The position numbers and the translations under genes are program-made. Shown here in pieces: positions 34,813 to 42,767 of a DNA stretch of 64,000 nt. Each line of letters begins with the position of its first letter. The first letter of the stretch is position 1. The notes under the pieces are model-generated. The model saw nothing but the letters and a program-made list of their open reading frames with translations, ran no database searches and was not told the DNA's origin. This DNA comes from Nakamurella lactea DSM 19367 (GTDB lineage: Bacteria; Actinomycetota; Actinomycetes; Mycobacteriales; Nakamurellaceae), in NCBI RefSeq assembly GCF_000426645.1, contig NZ_AUFT01000007.1, positions 124,001 to 188,000 of the forward strand. Direction: 5' to 3'.

Positions 34813-34910
34813 GGATCAACATGGCCTGCGAGGCTGCGTTTGGCTCGTTCTGTCCCACCTGTCATGAATCAGGCGATGTTGATCCGCGCGGCCGATGTTG
34901 ATCCGCGCGG
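34813..34910. repeat. Inverted and direct repeats between convergent genes
   Basis: GGATCAACAT at 34813-34822 is inverted as ATGTTGATCC at 34876-34885 and again at 34895-34904. The right-hand copies lie in an 18-bp perfect direct repeat, CGATGTTGATCCGCGCGG, at 34874-34891 and 34893-34910. The last copy abuts the stop codon of the SnoaL-like gene. A transcription stop for both convergent genes or a small repeat relic are both possible. Confidence 0.7.
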
Positions 34911-35423
34911 TCAGCTGAGCACCCGGGCGCGCAGCCGGTACAGCGGGTCGTCGGTGTCGCGCCGGCCGGCCGGGCCGGTGCCCTCCTTGGCGATGAACCG
35001 GCCGGCGTCCGACCGGGTCCACTCCCGGACTGCCCATCGTTCGGCGATCGCCCAGCGGCCGTCCACCAGGGTGAAATGGTCCACGTAGCGGAAACCGCTG
35101 GTGAAGTTGCGTCGCGGGTTGTCGACCGGTTCCCCCCAGTGCACCGCCTGGCCGTAGGTCTCGCTGACCGCCGCATCCCCGGACAGCTCGATCAGCTGGT
35201 TCGCCACGATGTGCATCGTTCCGGAAAGTCGCTGCAGAGCGCCGGATACCCACTGGATGTACTCGTCGATGCTGCCGTCGAAGCCCGTGTGGTGATCGAT
35301 GCCGTCGGGATGATAAGCCGACCGGACCAGGTCGAAGTCGAGCCGGTCGACCCCGCGGCAGTAACGCAGCACGGCCTGGCCGATGTCGAACCGGTCGCGC
35401 TCCGGCGTGCGCTCGTTGGTCAT
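34911..35423 (-). CDS. SnoaL/NTF2-like protein (first of three)
   Basis: 170 residues with the nuclear-transport-factor-2 fold. It opens with DIGQAVLRYCRGVDRLDFDLVRSAYHPD, where the Tyr/Asp pair and the HPDG segment are the polyketide-cyclase/ketosteroid-isomerase-like pocket, and ends with the FRYVDHFTLVDGRWAIAERW strand pair. Relatives include steroid delta-isomerases, dehydratases and small ring-modifying enzymes, and the specific reaction is unknown. It shares the opening RYCRGVDR block and the FRYxDxFTL segment with the protein at 36328. Last gene of a minus-strand operon read from box 3. Confidence 0.75.
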   Translation of the reverse strand: MTNERTPERDRFDIGQAVLRYCRGVDRLDFDLVRSAYHPDGIDHHTGFDGSIDEYIQWVSGALQRLSGTMHIVANQLIELSGDAAVSETYGQAVHWGEPVDNPRRNFTSGFRYVDHFTLVDGRWAIAERWAVREWTRSDAGRFIAKEGTGPAGRRDTDDPLYRLRARVLS

Positions 35424-35442
35424 CGGGGAGCCCGCCGCCCGC

Positions 35443-36198
35443 TCACTGAGTGACGGTCCAGCCGCCGTCGACCGGCAGGAACGCCCCGTTGACGTAGCCG
35501 GCCAGCGGCGACAGCAGGAACAGCACGGTCCAGGCGATGTCGTCCGGGCTACCCATCCGGCCGAGTGGAATCCGTTGCAGCACGCGCTGTCCGACCTCGC
35601 TCTCGGCGAACCCGGCGAGTCGGGGGGTGTCCGTCATCCCCGGTGCGACCGTGTTGCTGCGCACCTCATCGCTGCGATAGGCGGCCAGATGCCGGGTGTA
35701 GCCGGCGATCCCGGCCTTCGAGGCGCAGTACCAATCGGAGTTCGTGCCGATCACGTTCCCGGCCACCGATGCGATGTTCACCAGCGAGGCGCCGTCCGGG
35801 GCGCCGTCGGACAGCCACACGTCGACCATCCGGCGCATGCTGCCCACGCACAGCACCAGGGCCTGCTCGAACTCGAGATCGATGGCGGACGGCGGTCCGG
35901 CCACGTTGGCCAGGTGCCGGATCGTGCCCACCTTCTTCGTCTCGGCGAACGCCGCGGCGATCTGGTCGGCGTCACCCACGTCGCAGGCCAGCCCGATCGC
36001 CGTGCCGCCGGCCGCGGTAATGGTCTGCGCGGTCTCGGCCGCGGTGTCGCCGTTGAGATCCCAGGCGGCAACGGAGAGGCCGAGTTCGGCCGCCCGGATC
36101 GCGGTGGCCCGGCCGATGCCGCTGCCGGCGCCGGTCACGAGGACGACGTCGCCCGGGGTGAATCCGAAGTGGACTGCGGGGACGGCCGGTGTGCTCAT
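35443..36198 (-). CDS. Short-chain dehydrogenase/reductase
   Basis: 251 residues, a classical SDR: TGAGSGIG near residue 22, Ser in NIASVAG, and Tyr/Lys in DWYCASKAG. The C-terminus AGYVNGAFLPVDGGW is typical. In place of NNAG it has ANVAG near residue 98. ATG 36198 has AAGGAGAA upstream. It lies between two SnoaL-like genes, which suggests successive steps on one ring or side-chain intermediate, for example alcohol oxidation followed by isomerisation (inference). Confidence 0.82.
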   Translation of the reverse strand: MSTPAVPAVHFGFTPGDVVLVTGAGSGIGRATAIRAAELGLSVAAWDLNGDTAAETAQTITAAGGTAIGLACDVGDADQIAAAFAETKKVGTIRHLANVAGPPSAIDLEFEQALVLCVGSMRRMVDVWLSDGAPDGASLVNIASVAGNVIGTNSDWYCASKAGIAGYTRHLAAYRSDEVRSNTVAPGMTDTPRLAGFAESEVGQRVLQRIPLGRMGSPDDIAWTVLFLLSPLAGYVNGAFLPVDGGWTVTQ

Positions 36199-36327
36199 CT
36201 GGTTCTCCTTCGATCCGGTGGTGGTCCGTACTCTCGGTGCTCCGGCGGTACGCCGGTTGTCGCTGCGGTCGTGCCGACTGTCCTTCTGGGTCTTCCGGCC
36301 GGCCCGCCGGCTCTTCTTCCGGCTGGC

Positions 36328-36888
36328 CTACCGGGTTGACGGCCCCCAGGGTTGCACGGCCAGGTCGGTGCCGTCACGGCTGCCCGTTGTCGCACCCGCC
36401 GGCAGCGGCCACTGCCCGGCCGGGTCGTCGACCCGCAACCATTCACTGACCGTGACCCGCTCGGCGATCCGCCACTGCCCGCGGGTCAGGGTGAACGTGT
36501 CCAGATAGCGAAAGCCGTTGATCAGGTTGCCCTTCGGTGGCTCGGCGGTGCTGGGCTGCAGCGCGAACCCGTACGACTCGGACCTTGCCCGCGCGGGATC
36601 GGCCGGGTCGAACTCCACCAGGGTGTTGGTCAGGTAGTGCATGGTCATCGTGCGCCGGCCGACCAGCTTCCAGATCACCGCGACCAGTTCGTCAACACTG
36701 CCGGTGAACTCGCCCATGCAGACCCGCGCGTCCGGGTGGAACGCGCTGCGTACCAGGCCGGCGTCCATCCGGTCGACCCCGCGGCAGTAGCGCAGCAGTG
36801 CCCGCTCGATGTCGCGTTCGGCCAGCAAGGTGCGCAGTCCGTCGCGATCGGTGTCGTGGCCGTCAGATTCCATAGCCGCCATCGACAT
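36328..36888 (-). CDS. SnoaL/NTF2-like protein (second of three)
   Basis: 186 residues and a paralogue of the protein at 34911: LLRYCRGVDRMDAGLVRSAFHPDA, the conserved SYGFALQ strand and GFRYLDTFTLTRGQWRIAERV. The C-terminal 40 residues are Gly/Ala-rich and probably disordered. Three in-frame ATGs are possible (36888, 36882, 36873); none has a clear ribosome site, and all overlap the end of the upstream SDR gene, so translation is probably coupled. Function is likely isomerase or dehydratase-like; unproven. Confidence 0.72.
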   Translation of the reverse strand: MSMAAMESDGHDTDRDGLRTLLAERDIERALLRYCRGVDRMDAGLVRSAFHPDARVCMGEFTGSVDELVAVIWKLVGRRTMTMHYLTNTLVEFDPADPARARSESYGFALQPSTAEPPKGNLINGFRYLDTFTLTRGQWRIAERVTVSEWLRVDDPAGQWPLPAGATTGSRDGTDLAVQPWGPSTR

Positions 36889-37660
36889 CGAGCTTCTGTC
36901 CGGTGATGAAGCCCGCCTGATCGGATGCCAGGAAGGTCACTGCGGCGGCGATGTCGTCGGCGGATCCGAAGCGACGCAACGGGATGTTCGCCATCGCCAC
37001 GGCCTGCGCCCGATCGTTCAGATCGCCCGAGCTCATCAGCCGCTCCGCCATGCCGTCCGTGAGCATCCCGGGACCGACACAGTTCAACCGCACGCCGAAC
37101 CGACCCTCCTCGGCGGCGAAGGCGCGGACCAGCGCCTCGACCGCTCCCTTGGTGCCTGCGGACAGTCCGTCGCGCACCGGGTAGCGACTGGTGGCGGCGG
37201 TGGTCACCGCGACGACGCTGCCACCGCCGGCCCGCAGGGTCGGCAGCGCGGCCTGCACCAGGTTGAAGAAGGCAGCGGCCTCCTGGTTCAGGTGATCTGC
37301 GTACTGCGTCGGCGTGACCTTCGACAGGTGCACCATCGGGATGTGTGGTCCGGCCGCGTGCACCACGGTGTGGATGCCGGCGGACCCGACAGTGTGCAGG
37401 TACTCGGCCACCGCGGCGGGTTCGGTCAGGTCGAGCGGATCGGCGCGCACGTCGGCGCCGGACCCGGTCAGCTCCTCGACCAGCGACCTGGCGGCGGCGG
37501 AATTCGACCGATAGGTGAGGGCGACCGCGGCTCCGCGGGCGGCGAAGTGGCGGCAGATCGCGGCCCCGATGCCACCGGAGCCGCCGGTCACCACCGCAAC
37601 CCCGGTGCGGCCGCCGAAGTCCTGTGGCACCCCGGCTCCGGGAACGTCCGGCTCCGTCAT
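36863..37660 (-). CDS. SDR-fold protein lacking the catalytic tyrosine
   Basis: 265 residues with an intact coenzyme loop TGGSGGIG (25-32) and the C-terminal ITGQKLDVDGGYGI typical of FabG/enoyl reductases. The active site is altered: the YxxxK motif reads S167-A-G-T-K171, the catalytic serine position is Thr154, and NNAG is HAAG (101-104). The protein may be an enoyl reductase-like SDR with shifted chemistry, a non-catalytic partner, or use another residue. ATG 37660 has GGAGG seven bases upstream and lies about 35 bases after operator box 3; it is the first gene of the minus-strand operon. Confidence 0.78.
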   Translation of the reverse strand: MTEPDVPGAGVPQDFGGRTGVAVVTGGSGGIGAAICRHFAARGAAVALTYRSNSAAARSLVEELTGSGADVRADPLDLTEPAAVAEYLHTVGSAGIHTVVHAAGPHIPMVHLSKVTPTQYADHLNQEAAAFFNLVQAALPTLRAGGGSVVAVTTAATSRYPVRDGLSAGTKGAVEALVRAFAAEEGRFGVRLNCVGPGMLTDGMAERLMSSGDLNDRAQAVAMANIPLRRFGSADDIAAAVTFLASDQAGFITGQKLDVDGGYGI

Positions 37661-37692
37661 CCCCACGCCTCCCGCCTCGGATCGCACCCTAC

Positions 37693-37710
37693 AAAGCAAG
37701 CGCTTGGTTG
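37693..37710. promoter_or_regulatory. KstR2-like operator, box 3
   Basis: AAAGCAAGCGCTTGGTTG, one end mismatch to the 18-bp palindrome and a full core match. It lies between the end of the MFS gene and the first gene of the minus-strand SDR/SnoaL operon, directly after that operon's -10 element. Confidence 0.75.
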
Positions 37711-37711
37711 G

Positions 37712-37740
37712 AGATTAGGACGGTGCCGGAGCGGCGTCAA
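37712..37740 (-). promoter_or_regulatory. Promoter of the minus-strand SDR/SnoaL operon
   Basis: On the minus strand TTGACG (37740-37735), a 17-base spacer and TAATCT (37717-37712), followed one base later by operator box 3. The -35 element lies inside the 3' end of the MFS gene. Same geometry as the promoters at 2782 and 29212. Confidence 0.6.
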
Positions 37741-38935
37741 GCCTCGGCGGGGTGCGGCGGATCGCGATCGCGGCGCCGGCCACCGCGGCGATGCCGCCGA
37801 AGGCGGCGAACGCGGCCGCCGCGTCCATCACCCGGATCACCAGGCCGATACCGAGGCCGCCGAACGGCAGCAACCCGCCCCAGCAGACGAAATACAGGCT
37901 CATCACCCGGCCGCGCTGGGCGTCGTCCACCAGCTGCTGCAGCAGCGTGTTGACCGAGGTCATGATCGAGAAGGTCAATGCGCCGGCGACCACCATCAGC
38001 ACGGCCATCAGCGTGAAGCTGTGGATCAGCCCGAGGCACCCGACGGCCAGGCCGAGTGCGACGAGCTGCCAGGCGGATCTGGCGAGCGTCACCCGGCCGT
38101 GCAATCGCGCCACGGCCGCCACCCCCAGCAGTGAGCCGAGGCCGCCGATCACCACCAGGGTCAAGAAGGTGGTGTCGTCACCCCCGTCGATCCTGGCTCC
38201 GAGCAGCGGCAGTTGTGATTGGAAGGCGCAGGCGAACACCGAGGTCATCGCCACCAGGGCCAGGGCGGCCAGCGCCGGCGGTCGGCTGCGGGCATGCGAG
38301 ATGCCGGCCAGCACCCGCCGCCGGATGCTCTCCCCGCCGGTCGGCAGTACCCGGGCCGGGACGCGGATCTGCCAGGCCAGCGCCAACACCGACATGGCCA
38401 GCAGGCAGAAGACCGCGAACGCTCCGGTGGACCCGGCAACCAGCAGGACCGGGCCGGCCAGTGCTGGACCGGCGATCCGGGCCAGGTTGAGGGCCACCGA
38501 TTGCAGCGGGATGGCTCCCGCCAGATCCACCGCCGGAACCGTGTTCGCCGTCAGTGCCTGGTTCGTCGGGGAAACGGTGGTGATGACACAGCCGCCGAGG
38601 AAGGCCAGCACCAGGACGGCCGGCGTCGGCATGGCGTCCAGGGCGGCCAGCACCGTGCACACCACCGCCAGCAGCACCGCGGCGAGTTGGGAGGCCAGCA
38701 GTATCCGGCGCCGATCCCGGCTGTCGGCCAGCACGCCGGCCGGCAGCGAGAACAGCAGGTACGGCATGAAGGTGCAGAAGTACAGGACGCCGAGCCAGAG
38801 CGGGTCGTTGTCCGTGCGATGCCCGACCTCCCACTGGAAGGCGATGGTGGTGAACCAGTAGCCGAGCTGGATCAGCAGACTGGAGAACCACAGGAACCGA
38901 AACGACCGGTGGCCCAGCGCGCCGAGCAAGCTCAC
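37715..38935 (-). CDS. MFS transporter
   Basis: 406 residues, about 12 hydrophobic helices. The loop between helices 2 and 3 contains GVLADSRDRRRILL, the MFS A-like motif, near residue 67. The general type is the MFS_3/EntS-like exporter group. A central cytoplasmic loop lies near residues 190-215. GTG 38935 has GGAGG six bases upstream. It is divergent from the SDR/FadE30 operon across box 4. In R. jostii, an MFS protein takes back excreted cholate metabolites, so uptake or export of a pathway intermediate is a reasonable guess. Direction cannot be read from the sequence. Confidence 0.82.
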   Translation of the reverse strand: MSLLGALGHRSFRFLWFSSLLIQLGYWFTTIAFQWEVGHRTDNDPLWLGVLYFCTFMPYLLFSLPAGVLADSRDRRRILLASQLAAVLLAVVCTVLAALDAMPTPAVLVLAFLGGCVITTVSPTNQALTANTVPAVDLAGAIPLQSVALNLARIAGPALAGPVLLVAGSTGAFAVFCLLAMSVLALAWQIRVPARVLPTGGESIRRRVLAGISHARSRPPALAALALVAMTSVFACAFQSQLPLLGARIDGGDDTTFLTLVVIGGLGSLLGVAAVARLHGRVTLARSAWQLVALGLAVGCLGLIHSFTLMAVLMVVAGALTFSIMTSVNTLLQQLVDDAQRGRVMSLYFVCWGGLLPFGGLGIGLVIRVMDAAAAFAAFGGIAAVAGAAIAIRRTPPRLDAAPAPS

Positions 38936-38984
38936 CGTCGTCCTCCGCTTTCGCGCACACCCCCGCGGGGTCCCTGTCCGGACC

Positions 38985-39002
38985 CTACCAAGCGCTTGCT
39001 TG
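38985..39002. promoter_or_regulatory. KstR2-like operator, box 4
   Basis: CTACCAAGCGCTTGCTTG, one mismatch to the 18-bp palindrome and a full core match. It lies in the 132-base gap between the MFS gene (minus) and the SDR/FadE30 operon (plus). I see no TTGACC-type promoter in front of this copy. Confidence 0.75.
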
Positions 39003-39067
39003 CGGGGCGAGAGGTGTTGTGATTGTCTGGCATCGACAGATCATTGGCGAACGGTGAGGTGGCAACG

Positions 39068-39943
39068 GTGGCCGGAGTATGCGCGGGGCGTGCGGTGATC
39101 ATTACCGGCGCCGGTCAGGGGCTCGGGCGGGCACATGCCCTCGAGTTCGCCCGGCAGGGTGCCCGGCTGGTGCTCAACGACGTGGGACCGGCCGCCCAGG
39201 CGGTGGCTGACGAAATCGTCGCCGCCGGTGGGCAGGCGGTGGCCAGCATCGGCGACGTGTCGGACTGGGAATACAGCGCCGCATTGGTACAGACCGCCGT
39301 CGAGAATTTCGGCCGGCTGGATACCCTGGTCAACAACGCCGGTATCAATCGTGACCGAATGCTGGTCACCATGTCCGAGCAGGAGTGGGACCTGGTGCTG
39401 AAGGTGAACCTCAAGGGGCACTTCGCACCGCTGCGGCATGCGGCCGACCACTGGCGCGGTCTGTCGAAGGCCGGTACGCCGGTGGCCGCCAGGGTGGTCA
39501 ACACCTCGTCGGGCGCCGGCCTGCTGGGCAGTGTCGGACAGGGCAATTATGCGGCGGCCAAGGCCGGCATCGCGGTGCTCACCCAGATCGCCGCCGTCGA
39601 GTTCGCCCGCTACGGCATCACGGTGAACGCGATCGCGCCCTCGGCCAGGACGCCGATGACGGAGGCGGTCTTCGCGGAGGCGATGGCCAAGCCGGACACC
39701 GGGTTCGACGCCATGGACCCGGCGAATGTGTCGCCGCTGGTCGCCTGGCTGGGCAGCGACGGCTCGGCCGGGGTGACCGGCCGGGTCTTCGAGGTGGCCG
39801 GCGGCGAGGTGTCGCTGGCCGATGGCTGGCGCCACGGCCTGGCAGCCACCAAGGACTCCCGTTGGGAGGCAACGGAGCTCGGCGACGTGGTGACCGACCT
39901 GATCGCCCGCAGCGAGCCACCGGCCCCGGTGTACGGAGCCTGA
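39068..39943 (+). CDS. Short-chain dehydrogenase/reductase, Rv3548c-like
   Basis: 291 residues from GTG 39068. Coenzyme loop TGAGQGLG, NNAG, and Ser/Tyr/Lys in NTSSGAGLLGSVGQGNYAAAK (two adjoining pieces) are complete. It shares RDRML-TMSEQEWDLVLKVNLKGHF with the SDR at 21805 and resembles Rv3548c of the mycobacterial KstR2 region. It probably oxidises a 3-hydroxyacyl-CoA. The frame is open to TTG 39023, but GTG 39068 has a comparable GAGG site, a better codon and the usual family start; TTG 39023 would leave only 20 bases after the operator. Confidence 0.78.
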   Translation: MAGVCAGRAVIITGAGQGLGRAHALEFARQGARLVLNDVGPAAQAVADEIVAAGGQAVASIGDVSDWEYSAALVQTAVENFGRLDTLVNNAGINRDRMLVTMSEQEWDLVLKVNLKGHFAPLRHAADHWRGLSKAGTPVAARVVNTSSGAGLLGSVGQGNYAAAKAGIAVLTQIAAVEFARYGITVNAIAPSARTPMTEAVFAEAMAKPDTGFDAMDPANVSPLVAWLGSDGSAGVTGRVFEVAGGEVSLADGWRHGLAATKDSRWEATELGDVVTDLIARSEPPAPVYGA

Positions 39944-39948
39944 GCGAG

Positions 39949-41145
39949 ATGGCCCAGCAGCAGTCCAGTGCCGCGCAGTCGGCCGACGCCGACGAACGGT
40001 TCCGCGAGGAGATCCGGACCTGGCTGGCCGAGAACCTGACGGGTGAGTTCACCGCCGTCGTCGGCACCGGTGGGGCCGGTCACGAGCACGAGCAGCTGGA
40101 GCTGCGCCGGGCCTGGGAACGACGGCTCGGCGAGGGCCGCTGGATCGGCATCGGCTGGCCGGTCGAGGCCGGCGGCCGGGGGGCGTCGCTGGCCCAGCAG
40201 GTGATCTTCCACGAGGAGTACGCCAGGGCAGGCGGCCCCGGCCGGCTGATGCACATGAGCGAACAGCTGCTCGGGCCGACGCTGCTGGCGTTCGGCACCG
40301 CTGACCAGCAGCAGCGATTCCTGCCCGGCATCCTGCGCGGTGAGACCCTCTGGTGCCAGGGCTACTCGGAGCCAGGCGCGGGCTCCGACCTGGCCGGCGT
40401 GCAGACCCGTGCGCACCGCCGGGAGGGCCCCGATGGCGCCGAATATGTGGTCGACGGGCAGAAGGTGTGGACGTCGCTGGCCCACCTGGCCGACTGGTGC
40501 TTCGTGATCGCCAGGACCGACCCGACACAGCAGCGGCACCGGGGGCTGTCGTACCTGCTGGTCCCGATGGACCAAAGTGGCGTCGCGGTGCGCCCGATCG
40601 TGCAGCTCACCGGGACCTCGGAGTTCAACGAGGTGTTCTTCGACGGCGCGGTGACCAGCGCCGACAACCTGGTCGGCGCCGAGGGCGAGGGCTGGCGGGT
40701 GGCAATGGGCACCCTGGCCTTCGAGCGGGGGGTGGCCACCCTCGGTCAGCAGATCGGCTTCGAACGCGAGCTGGCCGCGGTGATCGCGACCGCAAGGTCG
40801 ACCGGGGCCATCGATGATCCACTGGTCCGGGACCGGCTGGTCAGGGCCTGGATGGGGCTGACGGTGATGCGCAACACCGCGGTCCGGATGCTCCGCTCGG
40901 CCGGTGACGGCACCCCGGGGTTGGAGGCGTCGGTGTCCAAGCTGCAGTGGGCCAACTGGCACCGCGACCTCGGTGAGCTCGCCATCGACGTCGCCGGCCC
41001 CGACGGGCTGCTGACCGGCGATCACTACGAGCTGTCGGATGCCCAGTCGCTGTTGCTGTTCACCCGGTCGGACACCATCTACGGCGGCTCGAACGAGGTG
41101 CAGCGCAACATCATCGCCGAGCGCATGTTGGGACTGCCCCGCTGA
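39949..41145 (+). CDS. fadE30: Acyl-CoA dehydrogenase, FadE30-like
   Basis: 398 residues. Long blocks match my memory of M. tuberculosis FadE30 (Rv3560c): LGPTLxAFGTxxQQxRFLP, ELWCQGYSEPGAGSDLA (here ETLWCQGYSEPGAGSDLAG, near residue 140), VWTSLAHLADWCFVIARTD, VRPIVQLTGTSEFNEVFFD and SKLQWANWHRDLGELA. FadE30 dehydrogenates the CoA ester of the reduced C/D-ring propanoate derived from HIP and belongs to the KstR2 regulon, which agrees with box 4 upstream. ATG 39949 lies six bases after the SDR stop; the open frame before it is a shadow. Confidence 0.85.
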   Translation: MAQQQSSAAQSADADERFREEIRTWLAENLTGEFTAVVGTGGAGHEHEQLELRRAWERRLGEGRWIGIGWPVEAGGRGASLAQQVIFHEEYARAGGPGRLMHMSEQLLGPTLLAFGTADQQQRFLPGILRGETLWCQGYSEPGAGSDLAGVQTRAHRREGPDGAEYVVDGQKVWTSLAHLADWCFVIARTDPTQQRHRGLSYLLVPMDQSGVAVRPIVQLTGTSEFNEVFFDGAVTSADNLVGAEGEGWRVAMGTLAFERGVATLGQQIGFERELAAVIATARSTGAIDDPLVRDRLVRAWMGLTVMRNTAVRMLRSAGDGTPGLEASVSKLQWANWHRDLGELAIDVAGPDGLLTGDHYELSDAQSLLLFTRSDTIYGGSNEVQRNIIAERMLGLPR

Positions 41146-41170
41146 TGCGCAGATCCTCTGGAGCCCACTG

Positions 41171-42283
41171 ATGACTTCGACCGACGAACGGCGCGAGATG
41201 CGGAGCACCGTCGCCGAACTGCTCGACCGGGAGGCCGGCAGCGCCAGGATTCGCACGGCGATGGCCGGCCGGTCCGGGTTCGACGCGGCGCTCTGGCAGC
41301 GGATCACCGGTGAGCTGGGCCTCGGCGCCCTGCTGGTCCCGGAGCGGGCCGGCGGCCTCGGACTCGACTTCGCCGACGCCGCCGTGGTTCTCACCGAGTT
41401 CGGCCGCCGACTGGTCCCCGGTCCACTGCCCGAGACGCTGGTCGGCACGGCTGCGCTGGCCGGCTGCGGAACCGCAACGGCCGACGAGTTGTTGCTGCGG
41501 ATCGCAAATGGGGGCCTGGCGCTGGCCAGCGCGGTCGCCGAACCCGGCAGCGACTGGGATATCGATCGGATCGGTTGCCGCGCGGTCGAATCCGGTGGCC
41601 GCGCGACGCTGTCCGGCAGCAAGCGGTTCGTCGCGTTCGGTGCCACCGCCGATGTGTTGTTGGTGGCGGCTCGTGACCCGGCGGAGGAGAGTTCGGGCCT
41701 TGGGCTGTTCGCGGTGACCTCGTCCGCCGCCGCCGAACGGCGGAGCCGGATGACACTGGATGCCACCCGCCGGCTGGCCGACATCGACTTTGACGCCACC
41801 GAGGCCGTCCGGCTGACCGAACCCGGTGACGGCACCCGAGTCGTCCGGCTGCTGGTCGATCTGACGTTGGTCGCGCTGGCGGTGGAATCGGCAGCCGCGG
41901 CCGCGGCGGCGCTGGACCTGACCGTCGAATACCTGAAGGTACGGCAGCAGTTCGGCCGTCCGTTGGGCAGCTTCCAGGCGCTCAAGCACCGGTGTGCGGA
42001 CCTCGCGGTCCTGGTGCACGGCGCGACGGCGACGGCCGACCATGCCACGGAGGTGGCGGCCACTGGCTCGGCAGAGCTGGCGGTGGCGGCGCCGCTGGCC
42101 AAGGCCGTCTGCGCCGACGTGCTGCGTGATGTGGCGGCCGAGACCATTCAGCTGCACGGCGGGATCGGCTTCACCTTCGAGCACGACGCCCACCTCTACT
42201 TCAAGCGGGGCAAGGCGAATCAGCAGTTCTTCGGGTCGGGCGAACAGTTGCGCCGCCACCTCGAACGGGCCGTGTTCCAGTGA
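41171..42283 (+). CDS. Acyl-CoA dehydrogenase, FadE31-33-like
   Basis: 370 residues; a divergent ACAD with a weak N-terminal half (LGLGALLVPERAGGLGLDFADA near residue 49) and a conserved C-terminal half. That half has YLKVRQQFGRPLGSFQALKHRCADL near 257 and QLHGGIGFTFEHDAHLYFKR near 334. The flavin-contact motif is degenerate (ASAVAEPGSDWD), as in the small subunits of the FadE31/32/33 and ChsE groups, so it may form a heteromer, perhaps with the FadE30-like protein before it. ATG 41171 is 25 bases after the previous stop. Confidence 0.82.
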   Translation: MTSTDERREMRSTVAELLDREAGSARIRTAMAGRSGFDAALWQRITGELGLGALLVPERAGGLGLDFADAAVVLTEFGRRLVPGPLPETLVGTAALAGCGTATADELLLRIANGGLALASAVAEPGSDWDIDRIGCRAVESGGRATLSGSKRFVAFGATADVLLVAARDPAEESSGLGLFAVTSSAAAERRSRMTLDATRRLADIDFDATEAVRLTEPGDGTRVVRLLVDLTLVALAVESAAAAAAALDLTVEYLKVRQQFGRPLGSFQALKHRCADLAVLVHGATATADHATEVAATGSAELAVAAPLAKAVCADVLRDVAAETIQLHGGIGFTFEHDAHLYFKRGKANQQFFGSGEQLRRHLERAVFQ

Positions 42284-42750
42284 GCGGACCGGAGTTGCCC
42301 GCCGAACTCCTACGGGCGGCTGACATCGTGCTGATCATCGACAGCATTGCCAGGATCGCGCAACTCGCCGACGAGGGCGAGCTGGACAGCTATCTGGCGC
42401 TGTTCACCGAGGACGCGGTCTGGACGATGCCGGCGAACCCGGCGACCGGCGTCGACCGACAGCTCCGGACCGGCCGCGCCGACCTCCGCGCGGGTGCGGC
42501 GGAACGCCGCGGGGCCGGGATTCAGGGGCCGGGAAGTTGGACCCGGCATGTGGTGACCGGTACCTCGGTGCGGGTGCACTCGCCGGACGACGGTGGACCC
42601 GCCAGGCAGGCGGATGCCCTGTCGTACTTCAGGTTCTACGTCGACACCCGGGCCACCCCACGTCTAGTGAGCATGGGCAGCTATCGCGATGTGTTCCGCA
42701 GGACATCGGACGGCTGGTTACTGGCCACCCGAACCATCGGGCTCGGATGA
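42280..42750 (+). CDS. SnoaL/NTF2-like protein (third of three)
   Basis: 156 residues of NTF2 fold with DSIARIAQLADEGELDSYLALFTEDAVWTMP near the N-terminus and SYFRFYVDTRATPRLVSMGSY in the middle. It is a more distant relative of the two at 34911 and 36328 and resembles the SnoaL_4 group that includes dehydratase- and isomerase-like members. GTG 42280 overlaps the dehydrogenase stop (GTGA). Last gene of the plus-strand FadE30 operon; it converges on the thioesterase gene. Reaction unknown. Confidence 0.72.
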   Translation: MSGPELPAELLRAADIVLIIDSIARIAQLADEGELDSYLALFTEDAVWTMPANPATGVDRQLRTGRADLRAGAAERRGAGIQGPGSWTRHVVTGTSVRVHSPDDGGPARQADALSYFRFYVDTRATPRLVSMGSYRDVFRRTSDGWLLATRTIGLG

Positions 42751-42767
42751 CGGCCTCGCGGCGACAG

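Noticed and set aside
34874-34910. Start of a CRISPR-like array
   Set aside because: Only two 18-bp units with a one-base gap, no spacers and no cas genes.
39610-42147. 845-codon open frame on the minus strand
   Set aside because: Antisense to the SDR, FadE30-like and second dehydrogenase genes, which have recognisable motifs; long antisense frames are common in G+C-rich DNA and this one shows no domain.
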